Source: Pedosphaera sp.
GTDB taxonomy: Bacteria; Verrucomicrobiota; Verrucomicrobiia; Limisphaerales; Pedosphaeraceae
Assembly: GCA_028293325.1 (NCBI GenBank)
Contig: JAQGPA010000092.1
Span: 1 to 49,987 of the forward strand
DNA: 49,987 bases
Reading direction: 5' to 3'
The notes beneath the pieces were generated by a model. The model saw nothing but the letters and a program-made list of their open reading frames with translations. It made no database searches and was not told the origin of the DNA. This document shows positions 23,944 to 31,306 of the stretch, in pieces. Made by a program: the position numbers and the translations under genes. Numbering within the stretch: the stretch's first letter is position 1; every line of letters begins with the position of its first letter.

Positions 23944-25353
23944 ATGCAATCGACCCGCAAACACTGGCTCGCGATGGTTTTATTTTCAGTCCTGCTTTTA
24001 TGCGGCGCTGCCAACCTCCGCGCCGCCGCGGATTCTCTCGTCTGGCATAAGCAACAGGAACGTGTCGATGCCGACATCCACGCCTGGCCATTGCCTCGCC
24101 TCCTCGAAAAGGTTGCCGCCGCCACCGGCTGGCAGGTTTATCTGGAACCCTCCGCCTCGCATGAAGTCTCCGTTAAGTTTAAGGACCTTCCCTCCGGCCA
24201 GGCGCTCCGTTCATTGTTGGGTGACTTGAACTTCGTCATGATCCCAGAGACCAACGCCCCCTCACGACTCTACGTCTTCCGCACCTCCCTGCAGCAGGCC
24301 ACCCGGCGTATCCGTGCGCCAGCCAAGGCCGACACCACCGCCACCCCGATTCCCAATCAAATCGTCGTCACCCTCAAGCCCGGTTCCAAAACAAAAATCG
24401 AAGACCTGGCCCGCATGCTGGGCGCAAAGATCATCCGCCGCATGGATGACAAAAATTCCTATCTCCTTCAATTCGAAGACGCCGCCGCCACCGATTACGC
24501 CCGCACCCAGCTCGCCGATAACCCGGACGTCCAAAGCACTGATTCCAACTACGCCTTCGCGCCCCCGCCCAACGTCGATTTCCCGCTCGATGGCGCCACG
24601 CCGGATTTGCAATTAAAGCCCAAGGACAACGACGGCAATTGCCAGCTCGTCATCGGTATGCCTGATACCCCATTCCAATCGCTTGGTAGTAACCTGGACG
24701 CGTTCATGAAACCGGTGATTCATGTTGCCGGCAATTATCAACCACCGGCAACTCAATTGACTCACGGCACCGCCATGGCGGAGACTGCCCTCAAAGGCAT
24801 CCAGCAGGCTATGATGAAAAGCGCATCCACCAATGGCACGGCCACCTCGATCAAAATTCAGCCGGTGGATGTTTATGGTGCCAGTGAAACCACTACAACT
24901 TTCGATGTCGCCAACGGAATTGTCCAGGCTGTCAACAATGGTGCCAATGTGATTAACCTAAGCTTGGGCGGCAGCGGCGATAGCCAATTCCTGCACAACA
25001 TCATTATCCAAGTCACCCAACAAGGCATTCCCATTTATGCCGCCGCCGGCAATGAACCCGTGACCACGCCGACCTATCCCGCCGCCTACCCGGAGGTTGT
25101 CGCAGTCACTGCAAGCGACCAGAGTGGCAAGCTCGCTGATTACGCCAATCGCGGCAGCTTTATTGATATGATTGCTCCCGGCGACAACGTCGTTGGCTTT
25201 AACGGGCAGAGCTATCTTGTGGAAGGCACTTCCACCTCCACGGCCATCGCCTCAGGTTTGGCGGCCGGGTTCGCCTACAGTGCCGGTGCCTGTGCCGATC
25301 AGGCTCAATCACTTCTGCAGAAAGCCCTTAAACCAGCCTCCCTCAAGCCGTAA
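23944..25353 (+). CDS. secreted S8 subtilisin-family protease
   Basis: A 469-residue exported serine protease. A signal peptide (about 9-28) is followed by a secretin/STN-like region (about 45-110), a propeptide-like inhibitor segment (about 137-205, P-N-Q-I-V-V-T-L-K-P) and the subtilase domain. Catalytic residues: Asp241 in I-G-M-P-D-T, His274 in T-H-G-T-A-M-A, Ser430 in G-T-S-T-S-T-A, with oxyanion Asn370 in A-A-A-G-N-E. The Asp motif is shorter than usual and the domain is compact. The STN-like N-terminus is unusual for a subtilase. It starts 18 bp after the TIGR03790 gene and is probably co-transcribed; the pair may work together at the cell surface, which is inference. Confidence 0.88.
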   Translation: MQSTRKHWLAMVLFSVLLLCGAANLRAAADSLVWHKQQERVDADIHAWPLPRLLEKVAAATGWQVYLEPSASHEVSVKFKDLPSGQALRSLLGDLNFVMIPETNAPSRLYVFRTSLQQATRRIRAPAKADTTATPIPNQIVVTLKPGSKTKIEDLARMLGAKIIRRMDDKNSYLLQFEDAAATDYARTQLADNPDVQSTDSNYAFAPPPNVDFPLDGATPDLQLKPKDNDGNCQLVIGMPDTPFQSLGSNLDAFMKPVIHVAGNYQPPATQLTHGTAMAETALKGIQQAMMKSASTNGTATSIKIQPVDVYGASETTTTFDVANGIVQAVNNGANVINLSLGGSGDSQFLHNIIIQVTQQGIPIYAAAGNEPVTTPTYPAAYPEVVAVTASDQSGKLADYANRGSFIDMIAPGDNVVGFNGQSYLVEGTSTSTAIASGLAAGFAYSAGACADQAQSLLQKALKPASLKP

Positions 25354-25404
25354 GCGGGCGGATTTGCGACTTGCAGCCCCGCTTTGCTGGATTAATCTTA
25401 CCAC

Positions 25405-26238
25405 GTGGCTTGGCTCACTAACCAACATTTTGACCGACATCTCTTCCTGCTTGCTGTAATCCTTTACGGCCTCAGCATGTTCTATTCGGTTTTCCTCTGG
25501 CGCAAAGGTTTCCGCGAGGACAATCGCACTAATTATTTCCTACTCCTGTTCGCCTTTATCTTCCACACCTTGGCGATGACCGAGCGCGGTTTCTCCCTTC
25601 AACGTTGCCCCGTTAATAACCTTTACGAGGCCACTCTCTTTATCGCCTGGACTATCGTGGCGGCCTATCTCGTTCTCGGCGCTTGGTCGCGTCTCCGTTT
25701 CCTGGGCGCTTTCGCTTCCCCCATCCTGTTTGTGATGGGTGTTTTCGCCCTGATGCCCGCGCTGGACGCGCCTCATGGACTCCAGCCCGCCTTTATCAAT
25801 GGCTGGTCGAGCTTGCATGCGGCGCTTATTTTTCTCTCCTTCGGCGCTTTCGGCCTTGGCTCGGTGGCCGCCCTGATGTATCTCACCCAGGAACACGACC
25901 TCAAATTTCACAAACTCCGCGCCATTCTTTCCCTGTTGCCACCGATCCAACGCCTCGAAAGGGTCGTTAGCGGTCTCCTCACCGTCGGCCTGGTCCTGTT
26001 CACCGCCGGCCTTTCCCTCTACCCACTCTTGCCGCCGCAGAAGAACAGCGCTTACGTCTTGAGCGACTCGGTTATTATCTGGTCCGGCTTTGTCTGGCTG
26101 CTTTATCTCGCCTTGCTGATTATGCGTTGGCGCGGTCAGGGCGGACGCCGCTTTGCGTGGGGCGCGCTCGGCAGCTTTGCCTTCATCCTCCTCACGTTTT
26201 GGGGAGTCATGTTATTGTCCGCGCTCCATAATTCCTGA
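25405..26238 (+). CDS. hemX: HemX/CcsA-type membrane protein
   Basis: A 277-residue polytopic protein with about eight transmembrane segments, of the cytochrome c assembly (CcsA/CcmC/HemX) superfamily. Typical marks: F-H-T-L-A-M-T-E-R-G (near 52-61), a conserved N-L-Y-E-A-T-L-F, the H-A-A-L-I-F-L-S-F-G helix with a putative haem-ligating His (near 137), and W-S-G-F-V-W near 229. HemX-like proteins often precede hemA, as here, and influence glutamyl-tRNA reductase level or haem handling; those in resB-containing loci make cytochrome c. No resB is seen. The start codon is GTG; the stop lies 4 bp before hemA, so the genes are probably translationally coupled. Confidence 0.82.
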   Translation: MAWLTNQHFDRHLFLLAVILYGLSMFYSVFLWRKGFREDNRTNYFLLLFAFIFHTLAMTERGFSLQRCPVNNLYEATLFIAWTIVAAYLVLGAWSRLRFLGAFASPILFVMGVFALMPALDAPHGLQPAFINGWSSLHAALIFLSFGAFGLGSVAALMYLTQEHDLKFHKLRAILSLLPPIQRLERVVSGLLTVGLVLFTAGLSLYPLLPPQKNSAYVLSDSVIIWSGFVWLLYLALLIMRWRGQGGRRFAWGALGSFAFILLTFWGVMLLSALHNS

Positions 26239-26242
26239 TTTC

Positions 26243-27301
26243 ATGTCCATTGTCGTCATCGGCCTCAGCCACCATTCGGCGCCCGTCACGGTGCGCGAAC
26301 GGTTCGCCTTTGCCGAGGCGCGCATCCCCGCCACGCTCCAGTTGCTCCGCGATTCCGGCATCGCCAGCGAGGCCGTTATTCTCTCCACCTGCAATCGCGT
26401 GGAGCTTTACGCCGTGACCACGCTGGAGCCGCACAAGGCATTTCCCGCCTTGCAGGAATTTCTCGTGAACTGTCACGATTACCGCGACCCCTTGACGGAT
26501 GAGCTTTATACCCTGACCGAGCCGCACAGCCTCGAACACCTGTTCCGCGTTGCCAGCGGCCTCGACTCCATGGTGCTCGGCGAAACGGAAATCCTCGGTC
26601 AGTTGAAAAAGGCCTACGATGTCGCCCTGCAACATCGTCATTCCGGCAGCCGCTTGAACAAGGCTTTTCAAAAAGCTTTTAATGTCGCCAAGCACATCCG
26701 CACGGAAACCAATATCCAGCGCGGCAGTGTTTCGGTCGGCTCGGTCGCGGTGGAATTGGCCGAAAAAATCTTTACCACTCTCAGCGACCGCCAGGTCATG
26801 GTCATTGGCGCAGGCGACACCAGCGAGAAAACCGCCCGCTCACTGCTCAGCCGCGGCGCTCACAGCATCATCGTCTCCAACCGTTCGCATGAGCGTGCCG
26901 AGGAATTGGCCAAAGAACTGGGCGGACGCGCCGTCCATTTTGAAGATTGGTCCCGTGAATTTTCCAAAATCGATATCGTCATCAGCAGCACTTCCGCGCC
27001 GCATTATGTCCTCGACCGGGAAAAACTGAAGCCGTTGATGAAGCTCCGCAAAAACCGGCCGCTGTTGCTCATTGATATCGCCGTTCCGCGCGACATCGAG
27101 CCGGAAGTCAATTTCCTGGAAAACGTTTATCTTTATAATATCGATGATCTGCAAGCCATCGCCAACGATTACCTCAAACAGCGCAAGGAGGAAGTGGATC
27201 GTTGCTTGCACATTATCCGCGAGAAGGCGAAAGCCCTGTTAAATTCCCGACCGTCGGCCTCCCCGCCTCCGAATGCGCGTCCAGCTTTTGGTCACGAATA
27301 G
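26243..27301 (+). CDS. hemA: glutamyl-tRNA reductase
   Basis: A 352-residue enzyme that reduces glutamyl-tRNA to glutamate-1-semialdehyde, the committed step of the C5 haem route. The nucleophile Cys50 is in I-L-S-T-C-N-R-V-E-L-Y. V-I-G-L-S-H-H-S-A-P opens the protein; G-E-T-E-I-L-G-Q, G-A-G-D-T-S-E (NADPH site; the usual G-x-G-x-M is replaced here), N-R-S and D-I-A-V-P-R-D-I-E-P are all seen. The C-terminal dimerisation helix is shorter than in E. coli and ends in a Pro-rich tail. The ATG at 26243, 4 bp after hemX, gives the family start M-S-I-V-V-I-G. hemC follows 5 bp later. Confidence 0.96.
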   Translation: MSIVVIGLSHHSAPVTVRERFAFAEARIPATLQLLRDSGIASEAVILSTCNRVELYAVTTLEPHKAFPALQEFLVNCHDYRDPLTDELYTLTEPHSLEHLFRVASGLDSMVLGETEILGQLKKAYDVALQHRHSGSRLNKAFQKAFNVAKHIRTETNIQRGSVSVGSVAVELAEKIFTTLSDRQVMVIGAGDTSEKTARSLLSRGAHSIIVSNRSHERAEELAKELGGRAVHFEDWSREFSKIDIVISSTSAPHYVLDREKLKPLMKLRKNRPLLLIDIAVPRDIEPEVNFLENVYLYNIDDLQAIANDYLKQRKEEVDRCLHIIREKAKALLNSRPSASPPPNARPAFGHE

Positions 27302-27306
27302 AATTT

Positions 27307-28302
27307 ATGCCTCCCGCCCACACTTTCTTTATCGCCACCCGCGGCAGCGCGCTCGCGCTCGCTCAGGCCAATGCCGTCCTGGCCCAATGCCGCACCGCCT
27401 TCCCGCGACTCAAATTCGCCCTCAAAATCATTACGACCACCGGCGACAAACTGCAAACCGCCTCGCTCGCCCGGGAAGGCAAGAGTTTGCCCAAAGGGCT
27501 TTTCACGAAGGAACTGGAAGTCGCGCTCCTGGAACACCACGCCGATCTCGCCGTGCATAGTCTCAAGGACCTGCCTACCGAACTGCCCCCCGGCCTGCAC
27601 CTGGGCGCAGTTGGCAAACGCGCCGATGTGCGCGACGTGCTGATCTATCGCGCCGCTAAACGAATTCCGGAACCATCGCAAGGCCGGGGACTCAAACCCA
27701 AACTCACCATCAAAGGCCTGCCCAAAGGCGCCACCGTCGGCACGAGCAGCACGCGCCGCAAGTCCCAGTTGCTCGACTGCCGGCCCGAACTGAACATCGT
27801 TGAACTGCGCGGCAATGTCCTCACCCGCCTGCAAAAACTCGCCGACCAGCCCGAACTTGATGCCATCATCCTCGCCGCTGCCGGTTTGCAACGCTTGCAT
27901 TTCCACATTACTCCCGCCGGAAAGCTCAGGGGCAAGGGTCTGCCCGATGGATTATTGGCCACAATTTTGGCACCCGAGGTCATGCTCCCCTGTGTGGGCC
28001 AAGGCGCCTTGGGCTTCGAAACCCGCGTCGGCGATGCGCGTATCGCGCCCATCTGCGAGCGATTAAATCATCCCCAAACCTGGCAATGCGTCTCGGCGGA
28101 ACGCGCTTTTCTTGCGGCCATGGGCGGCGGCTGCCAAAGCCCCGTCGCTGCCTATGCCGAGATCATCGCTAAAAAAATCCGCCTGCGCGCCGTCTCCTTC
28201 CGCGACCCCAAAATAGTCCGCCGTGGCGAAGGCAAAGCCTCCGTTAAGGAAGCCGTGGAATTGGGCCGGGAACTGGCCACAGAATTGGGTGCGAGCGGGT
28301 AA
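27307..28302 (+). CDS. hemC: porphobilinogen deaminase (hydroxymethylbilane synthase)
   Basis: A 331-residue enzyme joining four porphobilinogens into hydroxymethylbilane. The cofactor-binding Cys276 is in M-G-G-G-C-Q-S-P-V; the catalytic Asp88 is in H-S-L-K-D-L-P; A-T-R-G-S-A-L-A opens the fold and V-G-T-S-S-T-R-R lies near 144-151. An insertion of roughly 20 residues (about 117-136, Lys/Pro-rich) precedes the V-G-T-S-S motif and is longer than in E. coli. The ATG at 27307 lies 5 bp after the hemA stop. The next haem gene, a cobA-hemD fusion, starts 703 bp further on, behind two small minus-strand genes. Confidence 0.96.
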   Translation: MPPAHTFFIATRGSALALAQANAVLAQCRTAFPRLKFALKIITTTGDKLQTASLAREGKSLPKGLFTKELEVALLEHHADLAVHSLKDLPTELPPGLHLGAVGKRADVRDVLIYRAAKRIPEPSQGRGLKPKLTIKGLPKGATVGTSSTRRKSQLLDCRPELNIVELRGNVLTRLQKLADQPELDAIILAAAGLQRLHFHITPAGKLRGKGLPDGLLATILAPEVMLPCVGQGALGFETRVGDARIAPICERLNHPQTWQCVSAERAFLAAMGGGCQSPVAAYAEIIAKKIRLRAVSFRDPKIVRRGEGKASVKEAVELGRELATELGASG

Positions 28303-28309
28303 TCGAATT

Positions 28310-28714
28310 TTATCGGACGTTCTCCAACTCCGCTAACAATTCCTCAAGCTGCTTCTCTTCCAGATCAGTCGCCGTCCCCGCCACAACGTGTCCGGCAATG
28401 CTTCGCAGAATGTGGGCTTTGTCTGCCGCTAAATTTGGCGCTAACTCCGCAATAAAATCCCGTGCGATTGCCGCAAAAGTATTTCCATTGTAAAAGCAAA
28501 AGGGGGCCAGACGATGACACTGGCGGCATATTTGTAGCGCCTTTACCAAGTGCAATTTTTTCGACCGGCTTTCCTCCCATAGCTTGCGGGCGGGATCATG
28601 ACCGTCAGACGTCGGTTTGTGGAGGGCGTTCTTCTGCTTGCAAAGACCGCGATTAACTTCGGTAATAAATTCCCAGTCGAATGGCTCCAACCAGGTCTGG
28701 ATCAATCGGGACAT
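28310..28714 (-). CDS. conserved hypothetical protein with C-x2-C-H motif
   Basis: A 134-residue cytoplasmic protein not matched to any characterised family. Its centre reads C-R-Q-C-H-R-L-A-P-F-C-F-Y-N-G-N-T-F (C63 to F80), with C63, C66, H67 and C73 able to hold a metal and a conserved-looking N-G-N-T-F. The C-terminal 20 residues are an acidic helix (E-E-K-Q-L-E-E-L-L-A-E-L-E). It lies on the opposite strand between hemC and the cobA-hemD fusion, ending 8 bp from the hemC stop, and starts 1 bp after the stop of another small minus-strand reading frame. The pair interrupts an otherwise same-strand haem cluster. Confidence 0.6.
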   Translation of the reverse strand: MSRLIQTWLEPFDWEFITEVNRGLCKQKNALHKPTSDGHDPARKLWEESRSKKLHLVKALQICRQCHRLAPFCFYNGNTFAAIARDFIAELAPNLAADKAHILRSIAGHVVAGTATDLEEKQLEELLAELENVR

Positions 28715-28715
28715 G

Positions 28716-28946
28716 TCAGGCGGCAGCCGACTTCTTCAAACCCGCCTTGATTCGCTGTAATGTTCCCACACCTTCACTCCTAAGATATCCCTTGCCGGTG
28801 CGGGCCAGCACTGGTTCGGCAGCAAAACGGTCTTGAATCTTCAAGCCGTCTTTCATGATGCGTTTGAACCGTTTGAGCTGCTCTTCGGTCACAAACGAAA
28901 CATAGCGGAATAGCCCATCGGCCGCAAATAAAATCCCCCCATTGCC
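28716..28946 (-). CDS. small hypothetical reading frame, possibly frameshifted at its start
   Basis: An open frame of 76 codons with protein-like composition: G-G-I-L-F-A-A-D-G-L-F-R-Y-V-S-F-V, later T-E-E-Q-L-K-R-F-K-R-I-M-K, ending K-K-S-A-A-A, TGA at 28716-28718. It lacks an in-frame ATG near its beginning. An ATG at 28942 is one base out of frame, separated from the open frame by a run of six C's (28935-28940). One extra base there would join them, giving M-G-G-I-L-F. A GTG at 28892 is the alternative start. The stop is one base before the start of the C-x2-C-H gene, so the two are probably one transcript. No family recognised; coding status is moderate. Confidence 0.45.
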   Translation of the reverse strand, partial: GNGGILFAADGLFRYVSFVTEEQLKRFKRIMKDGLKIQDRFAAEPVLARTGKGYLRSEGVGTLQRIKAGLKKSAAA

Positions 28947-29005
28947 TCACCCACCCGAGGCTGAGATATTGCGGTAATTCTTTTCAACGAATACACTACT
29001 CAGGA

Positions 29006-30523
29006 ATGAAATCAAAAGGGATAGTTTATCTGGTGGGCGCGGGACCGGGCGATATGGGATTGCTGACCTTGCGTGGCGCCGAATTGCTCGGGCGCGCTGA
29101 CGTGGTGGTCTATGATGCTTTGGTTAATCAGGACCTCCTCCGCCTGGCGCCCAAGACCGCGGAGATTATCTATGGCGGCAAACGTGCCAAGGACCACGCC
29201 ATTCCCCAGGATGAATTGAACGAATTGCTCGTCACCAAGGCGCGCGCTGGCAAAACCGTCGTCCGGCTCAAGGGCGGCGATCCCTATGTCTTTGGTCGCG
29301 GCGGCGAGGAAGCGGAGGAATTGGCGAAAGCCGGCATGGAATTTGAAGTCGTTCCCGGTATTTCCTCAGTGGTCGCCGCGCCCAATTACGCCGGCATCCC
29401 CATCACTCATCGCGATCACTGTTCGAGTTACACGGTCATCACCGGCCACGAAGACCCCACCAAGGACGAAACTAGTATTGATTGGGCACAGGTCGCCAAA
29501 ACTCCCGGTACCAAGATTGTCCTCATGGGCGTCGCGCGCATTGTTGAAATTTCCCAACAACTCATCGCGCACGGCCTGCCGGCCAAGACACCCGTCGCCA
29601 TGATTCGCTGGGGCACCACCGGCCGGCAGCAAACCATCGAAGGCACTCTCGCCACCATCGCCGCCGTCGTGGAAAAAGCCAAATTCACCGCCCCGGCCGT
29701 CACCGTCATCGGCGACGTGGTCAAGCTCCGCAAAAAACTGAACTGGTACGAAAACCGCCCGCTGTTCGGTCAGCGCATTGTGGTCACCCGCACTCGCGAC
29801 CAGGCCAGCCAGCTTTCCCGCCAACTGGCGGAACTCAGCGCCGAAGTGTTGGAAATTCCCACCATCAGAATCGCTCCCACCGACCGCCATCAGGATCTCG
29901 CCGACGCCCTGCTGGAATTGAACTCCTACGATTGGATCGTCTTTACCAGCCCGAACGGCGTCACCATGTTTTTTGAAACGTTCTTCAAGGGCTTCGAGGA
30001 CATGCGCGACATTGGCGGGGTTAAAATTCTCGCCGTCGGTCCGGCTACCGCTGCCAAGCTCAAGGAATTGCACCTCAAGGTGGATTTGATGCCGGACGAA
30101 TATGTCACCGCGAAAATCGCCCGTGCATTTGCCGATTATGAAAGCATCGAAAACCTGAAAATTCTCCTGATGCGCGCCGAAGTGGCCAACCCGGAATTGC
30201 CGAAGGAATTGGAAGCCATGGGCGCCATTGTCGATGACGTGGCCTGCTACAAAACCGTGCCCGAGACGGAGGACGCAACCGGCGCAGCGGCCAGATTACT
30301 CGAAGACGGGGCGGACTGGATTACCTTTACCAGCAGTTCCACTGTGGAAAACTTCCACGCCCGCTTCGATCTGCCGGTGCTGTTGAAAAAATTTCCAAAA
30401 ATCAAGCTGGCCTCCATCGGCCCCGAAACCACCAAGGCCATTGTCGCACTCGGCTTGAAGCCCACCATCGAAGCCAAACCCCATACTATTGACGGCTTGG
30501 TGAAAGCATTGGTTAATCAGTAG
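29006..30523 (+). CDS. cobA-hemD: uroporphyrinogen-III methyltransferase / uroporphyrinogen-III synthase fusion
   Basis: A 505-residue two-domain enzyme. Residues 1-250 are a SUMT (CobA-type): V-Y-L-V-G-A-G-P-G-D-(M)-G-L-L-T-L-R-G, then V-V-Y-D-A-L-V, R-L-K-G-G-D-P-Y-V-F-G-R-G-G-E-E (near 88-103) and G-I-S-S-V-V-A-A-P-N-Y-A-G-I-P-I-T-H-R. It makes precorrin-2 for sirohaem or cobalamin. Residues about 258-505 are HemD, which cyclises hydroxymethylbilane to uroporphyrinogen III: V-V-T-R-T-R, D-W-I-V-F-T-S-P-N-G-V, and F-T-S-S-S-T-V-E-N-F near 434. The fusion thus serves both the branch point and its first methylation. It belongs functionally with hemA and hemC, but two minus-strand genes intervene. 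Confidence 0.95.
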   Translation: MKSKGIVYLVGAGPGDMGLLTLRGAELLGRADVVVYDALVNQDLLRLAPKTAEIIYGGKRAKDHAIPQDELNELLVTKARAGKTVVRLKGGDPYVFGRGGEEAEELAKAGMEFEVVPGISSVVAAPNYAGIPITHRDHCSSYTVITGHEDPTKDETSIDWAQVAKTPGTKIVLMGVARIVEISQQLIAHGLPAKTPVAMIRWGTTGRQQTIEGTLATIAAVVEKAKFTAPAVTVIGDVVKLRKKLNWYENRPLFGQRIVVTRTRDQASQLSRQLAELSAEVLEIPTIRIAPTDRHQDLADALLELNSYDWIVFTSPNGVTMFFETFFKGFEDMRDIGGVKILAVGPATAAKLKELHLKVDLMPDEYVTAKIARAFADYESIENLKILLMRAEVANPELPKELEAMGAIVDDVACYKTVPETEDATGAAARLLEDGADWITFTSSSTVENFHARFDLPVLLKKFPKIKLASIGPETTKAIVALGLKPTIEAKPHTIDGLVKALVNQ

Positions 30524-30543
30524 GAGTTGTTGACGCGACTGCG

Positions 30544-31101
30544 TCACGAATTCAAAAAATACTCTAACAGGACTTGCGACTCGATCCCCTGAATCATGCG
30601 CAGCAATTTCACTTGGGGATCAGTTGCTGGCTTGCTCGCGCTTTTTTCGCACCAGTCAATAAATGCAAACGCATCCCACTCGCTATGCGGTATCAGTTCG
30701 TCACGCAAGGCGCCGTTATTCTCAACCGACGGCAACTCCCCCACCCTGTCGGCAATTTGCGGGAACGCCGGATGGCTCCCCACCCGCCGAAACCAGTATT
30801 TTGCATTCCCATAATCCCTCTGACGCCGATGCACGATGCCATGCACAAAACTCCCGTCTGCATCCTCAATCCCCTGCGCGATGGCATGAGCCGCATCCAA
30901 ACGATCATGCCAAAGCAGTATGAGTGCGCGGATCAAATCACGCGCCGTGGTCGGCAATGGAGTCTCGGCCAGAAGTTTTTCCAGCGGCTTGTCCAGTTGC
31001 TCATGTGGTAACACCTCCCGGCGCGGTCCGGGCCCCAACTCCGGCAATCCACCCGTCGCAAAGTATTTCTCAAATCCAGCCAGATTTGCTTTGCCTGTCA
31101 T
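30544..31101 (-). CDS. conserved hypothetical protein
   Basis: A 185-residue soluble protein without a known function. The centre looks conserved and globular: A-L-I-L-L-W-H-D-R-L-D-A-A-H-A-I-A, then D-G-S-F-V-H-G-I-V-H-R-R, then D-Y-G-N-A-K-Y-W-F-R-R-V-G-S-H-P. The His/Asp-rich pattern invites a metal or nucleotide role, but none can be assigned. The N-terminal 40 residues are Pro-rich. No signal peptide or membrane segment. It converges with the cobA-hemD fusion (20 bp between stops) and diverges from batD over about 205 bp. Confidence 0.65.
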   Translation of the reverse strand: MTGKANLAGFEKYFATGGLPELGPGPRREVLPHEQLDKPLEKLLAETPLPTTARDLIRALILLWHDRLDAAHAIAQGIEDADGSFVHGIVHRRQRDYGNAKYWFRRVGSHPAFPQIADRVGELPSVENNGALRDELIPHSEWDAFAFIDWCEKSASKPATDPQVKLLRMIQGIESQVLLEYFLNS

Positions 31102-31306
31102 ATTGGTAAATTACGGCACCGAAAGGTTCCCCTCAAATCATTCCGGACAGCCATTTTTTTGCGAACGAAATGGCTCCCAGCCTGTCCATAAAGCGTTCGG
31201 CTACTGCGTGACAGGTGGTCCGTGGACGGGATTAGACCGATGAACTTGAATGGATGATACTTGCGCAGGCCAATTTCCCCATGCAAAACTCTGCGGGTAA
31301 CGAAAC

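Noticed and set aside
25405..26238. Cytochrome c biogenesis CcsA proper, in a ccsAB/resBC system
   Set aside because: No resB/ccsB is next to it and the gene is coupled to hemA, so HemX is the better label.
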